Notes: a model not told the origin generated them from the letters alone. Positions 1-12,700 are shown, numbered from the stretch's first letter. The stretch is DNA of 64,000 nt from Triatoma infestans (GCA_011037195.1 JAAEAF010006580.1:18425-82424); one strand, 5' to 3'. Program-made: numbers and translations.

Positions 1-2
1 CT

Positions 3-554
3 TCGCACACTTCTTTATCCGCCATCCAAACCGAACTCGGGTTTGTTGTTATGGGTAAAGTAGGTGAATCTGAACCCCCTAATTGTATTCAGGAGAACTA
101 CGCTATGTGTTGTATTTCGGGCCAGTCTCCGCTTGAGGAGTTGGTTCATAAATTCTGGGAATTAGAAGATCTCCCTAAATCTAATTCAGCAGATTCAAGT
201 GATGACGAATGTGAGAGAATGTTCTCTGAAACCGTTAATCGAGCTCCTAGTGGTCGATACTCAGTCTCGCTCCCTTTTAAACAGCCTCTTTCTACTCTCG
301 GAAGTTCGTTAGCCCTCGCAAAAAAGAGATTTTTCAATTTAGAAAATAAATTAGCTTCCAACCCCGCCCTCAAGCAGGAATATCTCAATTTCATGAACGA
401 CTATGAGCTGAAAGGACATATGACTCCTTCCGGTTTGGTAAACGAAGGTTATTACCTACCGCATCTAGCGGTAATACGCTCTGAGAGCGCTACCACTCGC
501 CTACGAGTTGTCTTTGACGCTAGTGCCAAAGCGATAAACAGTTTATCTAAATGA
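3..554 (+). pseudogene. BEL/Pao pol segment: protease end and start of reverse transcriptase
   Basis: The open frame begins at the window edge and reads IQTELGFVVMG, which resembles the end of the retropepsin-like domain of BEL/Pao elements. It then runs through a linker into LRVVFDASAK, the motif just before the RT palm. The frame ends at a TGA at 552-554. The expected continuation (LNDILHTGPKLQPDL) is in the next frame from about 547, so one base has been gained or lost near 540. Confidence 0.85.
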
Positions 555-2229
555 TATCCTGCACACAGGTCCCAAATTACAACCGGATCTTATGGTGATC
601 TTAATAGGTTTTCGTCTCTTCCCAATTGCCATTACTGCTGATATAAGACAAATGTATCGGCAAATTGATGTAAATCCCGAAGACAGAGCTGCACAGAAAA
701 TTTTATGGCGTTTCTCCTCGCAAGAGGAACTCCATTCTTGGACTTTAAATACAGTAACGTTCGGGGTACGACCAGCGCCCTTTTTGGCTTTAAGGGTAAT
801 AAAGCAGCTGATCGCAGATGAAGGCCGGAAATTCCCTATGGCTGCGGAAGTTAGTAATCGCGATCTATTCATGGACGATTTAGTCACAAGTGTCGAAACT
901 GAGGAAACGGCATTGGAGCTTTATGGCTAATTCAGGAAACTGTTCAGTGCAGGCTGTTTTGAACTGGTGAAATGGTCTAGTAATTCGGATGCCTTGCTAA
1001 GAAACATCCCCGAAGTGGATCAATACCCGCACCCAGTCGGGTTTCAGTTTGAATCTTGCATAAAAATTCTAGGGCTACAGTGGACGGCGAATAATGATTC
1101 GCTTTCATTCAAAGTCCAAATTCCCCAAGGGCAGTGCACGAAAAGGAATGTTCTATGCGCACTCGCTAGAATATTTGACCCTCTCGGGCTGTTGGCGCCT
1201 GTAACTTTCAAAGCTAAGTTACTAATTAAGGAAATGTGGCAATTAAAGCTAGATTGGGACGACGCACCCCCAGCAAAATTAATGAGAGTGTGGGATGAGT
1301 TCAAAGACCAAATACCGTTGCTTGGTAAAATTTATATTCCCCGCCATTTGTCAATTTACTCTTCCTCTCAAATAGACCTGATCGGTTTCGCAGACGCTTC
1401 AGAGAAAGGATACGGGGCAGTAACCTACATTAGAACCTGCTCTGTAAATGATACTGTACAAGTTAGGCTGCTATGCGCAAAATCTAAAATCGCACCTATG
1501 AAAGTAGTTTCAATACCCCGCCTTGAATTGTGCGCAGCTGTACTCCTCGCACGCTTAATACGCCTGCTGATAAACACTTTATCCCCTAGGGTTAACTTAA
1601 ACAGAATTCTCGCTTTCTCTGACTCTGAAGTCGTTTTACACTGGCTCCACTCTCACCCCGCAAAGTGGTCCACTTTTGTGGCAAATAGAGTATCTATTAT
1701 TCAGGAAATTTTGGCTCCTGATTACTGGTCACATGTCAAAGGGATGGAAAACCCCGCCGACTATGTTTCTAGAGGCTTAACACCTAGTGAGCTACAAACG
1801 AATGAGCTTTGGTTTCAAGGTCCATCGTGGCTCTACCAAGATAGCTCTACTTGGCCCGCCCCGCATATTAAATTAAAGGATAGGGATCTGCCTGAACGAA
1901 AGGTGAAAGTTCTCGTCACTACCCGCGATAGAAAAAATTTATTCAGCAACTTTATCGATAGATTCTCTAGCTTTGTTAAGCTGCGAGGAGCTATGGTTTA
2001 TGTTTTAGTATTTTGTAAGAAAATAGCTAGACGAAAACCGCTCCTTAACGCTGCTTCCCTTGAGCAGGCAGAATTAGAGCTGATCAAATTAGTCCAAAAA
2101 ATACACTTCTCTACTGAGATTGAGAATATCAGCTCTTCAAAACTTTGTTCGCGACCTATCCAAAAATTGAACCCTTTCTTAAAGGATGGTCTGCTAAGGG
2201 TGGGGATAGGCTCTCTAATTCCTCATTAG
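547..2229 (+). pseudogene. BEL/Pao reverse transcriptase and RNase H segment
   Basis: One frame, interrupted by a TAA at 928-930, carries the RT palm with ITADIRQMYRQI and the active-site box FMDDL (usually YVDDL). It continues into GFADASEKGYGAV and a DSEVVLHWL phrase of the BEL-type RNase H region, with IPRLELCAAVLLARL between them. The segment ends where the frame is lost near 2200, at the beginning of the integrase zinc-binding region. The single in-frame stop makes this copy non-autonomous unless suppressed. Both the stop and the flanking protein similarity are visible directly. Confidence 0.9.
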
Positions 2230-3170
2230 CCTATGATGTAAAACATCCTTTACTTCTTCCTAAAAGGGATCACTTTGTGCATTTATTAATTGAGCATGTT
2301 CATAAAGCTAATATGCATACAGGCCCTAACTTGGTTCTTTCCATTCTCCGCCGAAAATATTGGATATTAGGAGGTCGGAACGCCGTTAGGATTGTCTTGA
2401 ATAGGTGTAATTTTTGTTTTAAATTTAAACCACAACCATGTGCCCCGCTTATGGGTTCCCTGCCTGCTGCTCGAGTGCAGCAAGCTAAACCATTCATGAA
2501 TACAGGAGTTGATTATGCTGGTCCTTTCTTAATATCCATGAGTAGGCGAAGAGGGGTACGCCCCCAAAAGGCATATGTATGTCTGTTCGTGTGCTTAAGT
2601 GTAAAAGCGGTACACTTGGAGCTGGCCTCGAATTTGTCAACTCCAACTTTTCTGAACGCTTTAAAGAGATTCGTTGCCCGCCGCGGTCCGTGTCATGTTA
2701 TTTACTCTGACTGTGGGACCAACTTTATTGGGGCCAAAGCTAAGCTTGAAGAGTTATATACGCTTATACAAGGAAAGGCCTACAATGACGCCTTGAATTC
2801 TGAGCTCTCCACTCGAGGTATTCATTGGAAGCTTAATCCCCCTTCTGCACCACATTTTGGAGGAATATGGGAGGCCAACATAAAAAGTGTAAAAACTCAC
2901 TTAAAAAAGGTCATTGGCCAGCAAGTTCTGTCCTACGAAGAGTTTAACACGATCCTTACCCAGGTTGAAGCTCTGTTGAATTCCAGACCTTTATCAGCCC
3001 TTAGCTTAGATCCTTCAGAACCTTCCGCTCTAACCCCCGCTCACTTTCTTCTACAGCATAACTTGACCGGATTACCCTCCGCTCCCATAACAGAAATTCG
3101 CTTAAGTCGCCTGTCAAGATTCCAGCTTCTAGACAGAATGGTCCAAGATTTTTGGAGCGCTGGCATGTAG
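2200..3170 (+). pseudogene. BEL/Pao integrase segment
   Basis: After the frameshift the integrase reads with an H-H-C-C zinc site (HLLIEHVHKANMH, then CNFC) and a DDE core: aspartate in GVDYAGPF, aspartate in IYSDCGTNFIGA and glutamate in FGGIWEANIKS. The three catalytic acidic residues are retained. The frame ends at a TAG at 3168-3170 after a further one-base shift in a T run near 3150, beyond which the C-terminal domain continues in another frame. Confidence 0.92.
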
Positions 3171-3406
3171 AATATTTACACTCTTTACAAGCTCGCCAAA
3201 AATGGACCGCCAATTCGCCTGCAGTAAAAAAGGGCACGATTGTGCTCATTAGAAATGAACACTCGCGCCCCATGACATGGCCCCTCGGTATAATAGAGGA
3301 GGTACACCCCGGACTAGACAATATAACACGAGTGGTTACTGTAAGAACTGCAAAGGGCTCCTATAGGAGACCGCTGGTAAAAATATGCCCGCTCCCTTTA
3401 CAGTAG
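3152..3406 (+). pseudogene. BEL/Pao integrase C-terminal (DUF5641-like) domain
   Basis: Reads RWHVEYLHSLQARQKW followed by VKKGTIVLIRNE and a beta-rich tail ending in a TAG. This is the conserved C-terminal domain of BEL/Pao polyproteins. It joins the integrase through FW[E/S]RW across a one-base shift, so it is the same gene rather than a separate one. Confidence 0.85.
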
Positions 3407-3490
3407 AATATTCATTTTTATTTTATATCCTTTTCTTTTTGTACATATTTTTTCTTTTCTATCTGTCTCTGTGTTATTCCCCATCTTCCC

Positions 3491-4133
3491 GGGGGGGAGA
3501 ATGTTTGGTTCTTTATATATATATGTTAATATATCCACTTATACTTATACATACTTATTTTTAAAAGGAAGGAGCAATGTATGCGACCCGCTTTACGCGT
3601 GCTTAATTTCTAAAAGACGCCAATAGATAGTGCGAATATGCACCTTTCGTACTGGTCAATTACCCCCTCCTCCTTAAATATCGTACTTAGAATTTTGAGT
3701 CAGTTCATCTCTAACGGTAGGAAGCGTCAGTGCACGGCAAATTACATACGCTATAAGTATTAGTAGAAAGTTGTAGTTTATTGTAAATCTATATTCGCCC
3801 GCAATTCCGCATCATCTTGCCGTGATTCACTGTTGTCAGTTTCTCTTTGAGAGGTATCGCCGCTAAGGAGACAGGTTGTGAACAAGGTAAATCCCAAATT
3901 CCTTCCTGTTATACCTTTCGCCTATTCCTCTTCTCCTTCACCTAGATTCACATCCTGACCGACCTACCGCGAGCAAGAGGACAAAAGGTAAGCTAATATA
4001 CTTATAAGCTAATTATACCACATACGCATATATATATATTCTCTGTAATACAATATATATATATATTGTATTACAGAGAAACACCGTCCACTTTAATTAT
4101 ATAACTATATGTTTCTTGAACCTACGCAACACA
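3491..4133 (+). repeat. Polypurine tract and probable 3' LTR of the BEL/Pao element
   Basis: A purine run (3491-3501) sits just past the pol stop and is followed at 3502 by TGTTTGG, the expected place and form for an LTR start. The right boundary is uncertain. CAACACA at about 4127-4133, just before the minisatellite begins, is a reasonable TG...CA end and would give an LTR of about 630 bp. The matching 5' LTR is outside the window, so the limits cannot be confirmed here. Confidence 0.5.
4039..4080. repeat. 42-bp perfect palindrome
   Basis: Two 21-bp arms with no spacer, starting TTCTCTGTAATACAAT and closing with its exact reverse complement; the centre is (TA)n. It would form a 21-bp hairpin or cruciform. 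It lies in the distal part of the presumed LTR. Confidence 0.9.
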
Positions 4134-4380
4134 CATTTTGAATCGATTTTTCTATTTTGAACCGATTTTATTGCCTTTTTTTTTCAATTCATTTTGAACC
4201 ACCTTTCAATCAGATTAACTTTTTTTTGAACCAGTCTATAACCTCCCTCATTTTGGGTATTTTATAACATGATTTTGGCCCGATTAATGCTTATTTGAAC
4301 CAATTTATAGTCTTTTTTTTCCTCATTTTCTTATATTTAGATAGCTCATATGGAACCACCTTTCATTCAAAGTATTGTAA
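4133..4380 (-). repeat. Degenerate minisatellite, left arm (TTGAACC orientation)
   Basis: Repeated words ATTTTGAACC, CCGATTTTATT and TTTGAACCA at irregular spacing. They are the reverse complement of the GGTTCAAAA words that fill 5090-5990. Confidence 0.65.
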
Positions 4381-5090
4381 TCGTGTTTAATTTTCGAAAT
4401 CGGGTTTTTCCCCGGAAATACACGTTTTGAGGTCCCCTGAGTCAGAAAAACTGGTTTTTAGAAATTGGTCTTTGTGTGTGTGTGTGTGTATGTCGGTATA
4501 ATTCAAAAAGAAAAAATCGCAGATAGTTCAAATATTTAGTTAAAGTGCTAGCATGGAACTTGAGATAAGGTTTTGAACAAAATAGTCAACCGGAAGTACC
4601 TCTTTACTGAATGGGTTTTTCAGTTTTTGCGATTTTCTCGAAAACGGCTCTAACCATTTTCTTTTAGCTTATTATATCAACTCACTCAAGCAACGTCCTC
4701 TTTTATTGCAGTATTTTTCTGGGTAAAGTCGAAGGGGACCTTGGGGGAGGGATGGGGTTATGGTTTCCTCTAAAGTACTATGTAAGTTTATTACACAATT
4801 CTATCACCTGAATAATTTTAATTATAATTAAATTTGTTGCCGAAATTCTGTGTTGGAAGAAAATCTGTTGACCAGAAGTGCGTTTTTACCGAACAGTTTC
4901 TTTCACTTTTCTGCTAGTTTCTCTAAAACGGCCCCAACGATTTTTTTTTTATATCGAGATCTATCTTTTTTGTTCGAAACTTTATTCCGAGAAATTCATT
5001 TAAAGAAACTTTAGGGGTGGGGAAGAGGTTATGCGTTCCTGAAAAAAAGTTATTTTATTAAGTTTAAATTCCTTCATTTTTATAAAACTG
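4380..5090 (+). repeat. Dispersed repeat family copy 1 (CCGGAAGTGCGA family)
   Basis: Shows the family landmarks in order: CCGGAAATACACG then TTTTGAGGTCCCCTGAGT, a (GT)n tract at about 4465-4488, AAAATCGCAGATAG, CAACCGGAAGTACC, TTTTCTCGAAAACGGCTC, then a second sub-unit with GACCAGAAGTGCG at about 4870. No ORF. It is flanked by the two minisatellite arms. Confidence 0.8.
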
Positions 5091-5990
5091 AAGACAAACA
5101 TAAGGTTTATAGGTAGTTCAAATAAGGGTTAATTTATTTGAAAGATGGTACAAAATGTAATAAAAGGCAGTAAAATCGGTTTAAAAGAGAATTAATGGGG
5201 ACTTAATTGTGTTCAAAATGTGCAAAGTCGGTAATAAAAAGCAATAATGTTCTAAGAGGATTATAGGACTTCGAGGTAACCAAATGGCTTAGAAAAGGAT
5301 ATGTTTAATGTAAAAGTGGTCAAAAAATGTTCAAAATGAGGTTATATATTGGTTCAAAAAAGGGTTAATTTAATTGAAAGTTGATTGAAAATGTTCAAGA
5401 TTAGGTAAAAAAAAAAACTTGAATACCTTGGTTCAATGCATTAATAGGATTTAATTGGTTTACAGTGTTCAAAATGAGTTAATCGCACAATTAAGACAAT
5501 AAATCGCTTCAAAAAAGGATCAGTTAGATTTCATGTGACTCAGAATGTTCAAAAAAAGGATAACTTTGACTTAAAGAGGTTCAAAATGTTCAAAAGTGAA
5601 GAAAAAAGTAATAAATTTGTTCAAACCAGGATTAATTGGTGAATTTTGGATCAAAATGTTTAAAATTAGGTTAAAGATTGGTTCAGGAAAGAATTAATTT
5701 AAGTAAAATTTTCATATGAGTGACAAATGTTTCAAATAGGATTAAATTGTACTTCAATATGGTTCAAATTGTTTAAAATGAGGAAATATGTGGATCAGAA
5801 AAAGATTATTTAGATAGGAAATGTGTTCCAGTTATTGAGAATAAGGTAATAAATTTGTTCAAAAAAGGAATAATGCGGGAGAAACATATTTAAATTGGTT
5901 CAGAAATTGGTTAAATAAAGGTTTAAATAAAATGAAAAAAGGTTTAATTTGTCTGAAAATAGGTTTAATTTGATAGAAAATTCTGTAGGT
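5090..5990 (+). repeat. Degenerate minisatellite, right arm (GGTTCAAAA orientation)
   Basis: About a dozen diverged units of roughly 65-80 bp built from GGTTCAAAAAAGGATTAATT and ATGTTCAAAATGAGGT. Same unit as at 4133-4380 but inverted. Confidence 0.75.
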
Positions 5991-6647
5991 ATTTCAATAG
6001 AAATTCATGAAATCGAATAAATTTATGAAATTAAGACTAATTTTATAAAAGAAGTCAATGCATTATTAAATTATTTAAGTTGTTGAACTTTCTGAAGTTT
6101 GATATAGGGAACTTAAAAAATGAAACCACTTTATCATGGTTTAAAAATACTTAAATTTGTTTTAGATATATTTGTAAAAGATCTCGTTAATATAATTTAT
6201 ATTTAAGTGGAAGACATCAAGAAATACGGCTACTCTAAGTAAATAACTCTTTCTAGAAACTATGTATATGAATTCTTCCTGAGTACAAAATTTTTTATTA
6301 TTCATCCTTTAATTTACATTCTTTTTCTATTTCGTAGTTTTGGGTAACTCAATAGTAGGATGCTTACTGATTAATAGTTTCATGCTTTTCGATTGCACAT
6401 TTAATACTTTTGTAATGCCTTTATAAACCTTATAATAAAAAAATTGGTTGAATATTTTTTGTAAGCTAAATATGGGCTAAAATTTATTTTTATGGTATTC
6501 ATACAAATATTCCAGATTAAAGCTATTTACTTTTAACAATTTTTGTATGCATTTGTAAGCTTTTAATTTTAAAATATTAATTTAATTTACCTGTGTTATT
6601 CAAACTAAATTTCGATTATGAGACTTAGGCATATTTTATGATTGAAG
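5990..6647. other. AT-rich intron sequence, nothing recognised
   Basis: Simple AT-rich DNA leading to the acceptor of the first visible whirlin-like exon. I searched it for the missing first half of PDZ1 (a GLGF-type motif) and saw none. Confidence 0.5.
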
Positions 6648-6772
6648 GTGTATACATCTCGAGGGTAGAAGAAGGTAGTGTAGCAGAGAGGGCAGGACTG
6701 AGGCCAGGTGACACCATTCTCCAAGTTAATGGAACTCCATTTACTAGCATATCCCATGAAGATGCGTTGAAA
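6648..6772 (+). CDS. Whrn/dysc: Whirlin-like exon A: second half of PDZ1
   Basis: Starts after AAG (phase: two bases completing a glycine codon) and encodes VYISRVEEGSVAERAGL followed by RPGDTILQVNG, the beta-C to beta-E part of a PDZ fold, and ends at AAA|GTAGGT. The GLGF carboxylate-binding loop is missing because it lies in an upstream exon not in the window. Confidence 0.92.
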
Positions 6773-9700
6773 GTAGGTGTTTATTTCTAAAATTTTGTTA
6801 TGCTTTTTTTGACATATTTTTAAATCAACCATAAGTGTACTCTATTTATTTTTCTTAGAATTTTATATATGAAATAATTAGATATTATTAAAGTTAGTTT
6901 AAATAACTACTTCTTATAAGTTTGAAGCTTATTGTTATGAGTGGGCATTTGGATATTTACAATTTAAAAAAAAAAAGAAGAATAAGGAGCAGGTGCTTCA
7001 TGAATAATGTGAGCAGGTGCTTCAAAAGAAAAGTTAAAAAATATATATAAAATATAAACGACCTGTAATCAAATAAGAACTTAAACTTGAAGCAGGGTAT
7101 TATTGTCATTAATTTGAATTTGTTTCAAAAATATATTAAGATAGGGCATGGGAGATGTTATTACATGTCTAGCATGCTTCTGTCAATGAATGAGTGTCAA
7201 AGTATTGAGAGACCCGAATTGCAGTATTTTGATTGCACCAAAACGTCACAGCCTGGTAAAAAAAAGGCGTAATGCTTTCAGGCCAATACCAGACGAAAAC
7301 CGTGAATCGACCGAGTACCAAGTCGATTCCCACACTGTTTCCGCGACAACTGCTTCCATTACATACACCTATGTTTTCAAGGCCCATTGATATGCTAGAA
7401 GCTTTGTGCAGATGATTTTATGCCGTGTTTTCCATAAGATCATTGAGGGATGTGATTGAAGAAGCATATATTGGGATCAAAGAAATATTAAAGTGGAGAA
7501 AATGCAAACATTTGCGATTAATTTAGCAAAGTCGGTAGGGTTAAATTTAGGGACCTCCAACATTCACTCTTATCCCTCAAAGAAAGGGCAGTGACATCAA
7601 GGTTATCTCAGGGCGATTTCCTTTTTCAGTTTGATAATTTCTTAAGATTTAAGTGCAGTAAATGTCAGTGGACTTGCGAATAAGTCCAGTAAGTTGAGTC
7701 TCACGATTAGTTTGCTTCAAAAAATAGAAGGTGCTGAAGATATTTTGGAAAAATTTCAAAGCGATGTCTTTTAGATATCATTTCTTTTTGATGTAATTCT
7801 ATAGATGCTGAAAAAAAATGTTTTTCATGCAAAATAATTTTTTTTTTTTTTGTGAACAAATTAGAGAGAAAATGTGGACAACTTTTCAGGGAATTCAATA
7901 TTTTGATTTTATTAATCTCTTTGCCAAGAAATCAGGTATCACAGTAGTACGACCTTGGGATTGATTTATAATCTTAACCACTTTGCTTTGTAGAATTTCA
8001 AAGATGCAAATCAATTCTGTTGTTTTAATAACTTTTTATTAAACAAAATCAGTGAAGTTCTTCATTATAATCAGATGTTATTATAAACTACATTGCAGGT
8101 ATTAAAATCGTGCCGAGAGTTGAGTATAACAGTTAGAAGTAGTGTGCCATTTGTACAGCAACCACCACCACTGCCACCCCCTATGCAACCACCGTTACAG
8201 ACCTACACCTGGGTTGACCGAAAGGGAAGACCAGTATCACCTCCGCCCAGATTCAGGCAGTACCATAGGGACAAATTAAGAAAGGTTCGTTTTTAGTATA
8301 TAATTTTTTTTTTTTTTTGTAAAAGCATATTTTTATTCCCAATTTAAAATAAATTATTTATGAATTTTTTGTTTTTTGTTTTTTTTAGTTCATAAGTTAG
8401 CTAATTGAATTGAACCTAAGTTGTATGTAAATACTTTTATAATAAAAAAAATATTTTTTTTTCTATAAACAGTAATAATAAGTGACTGCATTATCAACGG
8501 TAAATTCCTTGGTTATTCCAATAAAATAAGTAAATGCTTTTAAATTTGTACTATATTAGATAAAAACTAATACTTGATTGAGGCATTAGTCTAACTCAGG
8601 AGTGTCAAACTCTTTAAGTCTTGGATCCTTTTATCATGCAAGAATAAAACATGCTGCTCCCAACCTATATATGGTGAAATTTGTAAACATAATTGTACAG
8701 AATTTCCACTTTCATAAAACACTTTAAATTTTTGGCATATGAAAGAGAATTCTTCTTTATATCTATGTCTTCGTTTTTTTTTTTTTTTGACAGTCCTTTT
8801 TCCATTTATAATAATTGATATTTACTGTTTCAAATTTGTGTTTTTTTTCATGTATGTGTCTTATCTTTCTGCCTGCTTTTGTATGGTTTGATTCAAGCTA
8901 TAATAAGGTATAATAGATACCTAAGGTATAATAGATTGATTCAAGGTATAATAGATATCAATGGTTGATCTCTCCAAATATTTAAATGTACAGTTTTGAT
9001 TTTGCAATTTTTTAATTTTTTTTATTTATTTGAAGTTGCTATAATACTAGTGTATAATACTGGAAGCTTAGAAGAACTTTCGTTTTAATAATTATTTTTA
9101 ATATAGTTTGTTAATAATTTGAGTTTCATTTTTTAAAGTTCAGTAATTTTTTGTTTTCCAAATTGATGATATCAGTTGCATTGGAGACCAAAGTCAAGGA
9201 TTATGTGTTGTTCTTTATATAAACTTTCGTTTTAAATACTCGATTTTTTTTTTTCTTGGAGATCTCGAACTGCTGACACTCCTGTCTAATCCTTTCAAAG
9301 GAAGGCTCTTTCTTCAAAAACAGAAAAAAAGATAGAAATTTTTTTATTTCTTACAAAACCAATTATAGTAATCAACCTTTGAAGTGTTACCAAGCAAATC
9401 CTCAGCAGATTAAAATAAAAGAAATCTCTATAATACTGTCATTGAATGTAATTAAAATAATTTTATAATCATTGTAGATTAGTGACATCCTGCCCACTTA
9501 TATTAAAAATCCTAAAAATGAAATAATTTGAATTTATAGGTAGAACTCATTGTAGATCCTGGCCAAAGTCTCGGTCTTATGATCCGTGGAGGCATTGAAT
9601 ATAACCTGGGTATTTTTGTAACTGGTGTTGATAAAGATTCCGTAGCAGAAAGAGCAGGTTTACTGGTAATAATTGTATTTCATTCTTTGTGGTAAAAAAT

Positions 9701-12700
9701 CTCATTGTTTTCATTGCAAATATAAAATTCATTCCATTTTTTTATAATACAGATAGGAGATCAAATACTTGAAGTGAATGGACAGTCGTTTCTAGAAGTT
9801 ACTCATGATGAAGCAGTTTCCCAACTGAAATGTCATAAAAGAATGGTGATTAAAGTTTGTGATGTGGGGAAAATACCTCATTCGTGTTCGACTTTGGATA
9901 TGCACTGGCCTGATACTCCTCATAGGTAAGTATTTCTCAAAACTGCCTAAGTTACAAACTATACACAAAATAAGTAAAATGGAATTATTTGACTAATAAA
10001 ACTAGCTTATCGGCCGCAATTATTATTGTAATTCCGTAACTCAAAAACGAAAATTGCAGGAAACTTAAAATTGATATTTTTTTTGACACCGCACCGAAAG
10101 GAAAATTTTGGTCACACTGCATCAACCGGACGTGCGACTTTTTCTATTTTGTTTTTTATGGTCCCAAAAAAAGCTTCCAAGTTTTTCTTTATCGGCTAGT
10201 AATGCTCTTCTTATTTCGACGGCGCAGGTAAGAATCGCGACTAGCTCCGCCTGAAAGACCGTAGCTAGCCTTCCCAGGCTCATCGAGATATTACATCTCG
10301 GATGAACCCCGTACATGCCGGTTCCCACTCCTTCTTCCATCTTAGACCCGTCCGTGTACCACATAGATTCGCCTGAAATGGCGGCCGTTCTTCCATGCCC
10401 CTCTGTCTAATATCAAGAATTTGAAGGGTTTTGGAAGTCTTATCTGGATCATTTATACCGACGGCAGACCTAGAATCGGGTCTGCCTCCACTTCGTATAG
10501 TTTCTGGTATATCCCGCTATGCCTGGGATAAATGGGAGCTTGCCCCTGCTGCAGTCGAGCCACACTGCTCTTGCAATGCCTTGGACGTAGATGTGGATTG
10601 GTGGAAGGTTTAAAAGAACCTCCAAGGCCGCAGTGGAGTAGTAACCATGGCGCCCGTCGTGCTCAGGCAAGCCAGCCTTTGAGCACTTCCAAGCGCCGCA
10701 AACCCCCCCCTGCAAGGCCTTTGGCCACCACACCACCGCCTCGTGGGTTACCATTGGTCTCACCACGCAGGTATAAATCCACAGGGTCATCGAGCTTAAT
10801 CCCCAACCTTTACCACACAGCCTCCTGCACTACCCATGGCGATTTTGGCTTTGTGTGTGCCAATATTAATGTGGGAATTCCATGTCAGCCTTCGGTCAAA
10901 CATGACTCCCAAATATTTGGCCTCCATGGCAAAGGGGATCGTGACCCCTCCGAGTATCGGCTGTTGTAAGCCTTGTAGATTTCTTTTTCTTGTAAAAGGA
11001 ACCACTTGGGTTTTGAGGGGATTAATGAAGAAACCCTCCGCTCCACACCATTGATATACAATGTTGAGCGCCCTCTGCGTGCACTCCGAAAAAGTTGTGA
11101 ATCGCCTCCTCACCACGATTGCCAGATCATCCGCAGATCCTAGGCAGTGGAAGCTTTCCGCAGTTAGTTTGGCCAGGATGTCGTCGGCCACAACAATGGC
11201 GACAAAACGCCTCCCTGAGGACAGCCTCTACTCACCCTGGCCACCAGAAATGAATTATCTATGGTGGCTATATTAGTCCTTCCCAATAGACTAGTCCTTA
11301 TCCACTCAGACCCAGAATCGTTCGAGGTGTACCCCTTCTCATCAGTGCACCCACCAGGGACTCTGAGGACACATTATTAAAGGCCCCCTCGATATCCAAA
11401 AAGGTGACTACCGCGATTTCCTTGTCGTCAAGCGACTTTTGGAGTAGCCTATTTAGGTCATCCAACGCCAAGTCTACGAATTTTCCTGCCTGATAGGCAT
11501 ATTGACGACTATTGAGAGGATTCCTCCTCAAAATGTCGTCCCTTATAAACCTGTCAATCATCCTCTCCATCGTCTTCAGCAGGAATGAGGACAGGCTTAT
11601 TGGTCTAAACGACATTGGCGATTGGTCTGCTTCCTTATTTTTGGAAGGAACACGACCTTCACCTTTTGCCATTCTTCGGAATGAATCCCCAGGCCAAACA
11701 GCCTCTGAAGATCCTACATAGGTGTGATATCAACTCCTCCACCGCCTTCTATAAGAAGATCGGGTAAATTCCGTCCATTCCTGGTGCTTTGTAGGGCTTG
11801 AACTTTCCAATCGCCCATCTTAGCCTATTCAGCTGTATGACGTGAGTCGCGATTTTCCAGTCCGCCCGACCAGGCCTTCTCAGCCCCTCAACCTCGAGAG
11901 GGGCCTCTCGGTAAGAGGGCCGGTAAGAGGACCCCGGAAAATGTGTGCTCATAAGCAATCCCAACGACTCCTCTACCGAGTTAGTGTAGGTTCCGTCATC
12001 TCTCCTCAAGAACCCTATCCTCTCCACAGTACCTTCTCTTGCTAGGATTCTGTGGATTCTCGCGCACTCCGAAGTGTCCGCACGTCCTCACAGAATCTCC
12101 GCCAAGCTTTGCGCTTGGCTTTCCTTATTTCCATGTTGTACTGCGTCATTGCGCTTTTATACGTTGCCCAGCCTTGGCTGGTTTTGGCTTTATTAAACCA
12201 TCTCTCGCCTTCTTCTCTCCAGGTGATCACTCCACCAGACTGTCTTCGACCTTTGAGGTCTTTCTTTCTCCGGACAGTTTTCCTGGTAGACGTCCAATAT
12301 CGCCTCAGTTACCAGTGCCGCTGCCCGTTCTAGACTGTCTGTCCCCCGTACATCCACCTTAAGGTCACTGAGAGACTCGCTGAGGCTCCCAACAAATCCC
12401 TCCCAGCGAGTCTCCCTCGGGCTTCGAAGCCTACTAATGACCAATGGTGAAGTGCGTATATTGAACCTGATGTGCCTATGATCTGAGCATGATGGTTTAC
12501 TTGATACATGTCAGTAAGCAATTTTGCTCAACATACAGCGCGAGGCTAGCGTCAAATCCAACATCTCCCTCCTAGCTACAGTCACAAAGGTTGGTTCCGA
12601 GCCTAAATTAGCTACATGCAACCCTTCATCAATAATGAATTCATAAAGGTACTTACACCCCCAGACAGTATTATGCACGTTGGCGTCGCACCCCAGCACC

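Larger units (their letters stand above)
3..3406 (+). pseudogene. Decayed BEL/Pao LTR-retrotransposon pol polyprotein (5' end outside window)
   Basis: Remains of one pol polyprotein, readable in order as end of the protease region, reverse transcriptase, RNase H, integrase and the C-terminal DUF5641-type domain. The frame is open from the window edge, so gag and most of the protease lie upstream. It is broken by a frameshift near 540, an in-frame TAA at 928-930, a frameshift near 2200 and a frameshift near 3145-3155. Conserved words remain on both sides of each break, so these look like recent point lesions in a once intact element. Domain order RT-RH-IN with no chromodomain, the phrase LRVVFDAS before the RT, and FMDDLVTS at the polymerase active site are typical of BEL/Pao. 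It lies on the same strand as the whirlin-like gene and probably within one of its upstream introns, because the first exon seen downstream is internal. Confidence 0.93.

Noticed and set aside
7169..7390. Overlapping open frames on both strands in intron A-B as an exon or gene fragment
   Set aside because: No recognised domain and no phase-compatible splice sites linking to exons A and B, which already join in frame.
12039..12362. Plus-strand open frames of 70-145 codons across 10431-13422
   Set aside because: They are antisense shadows of the minus-strand LINE coding region.
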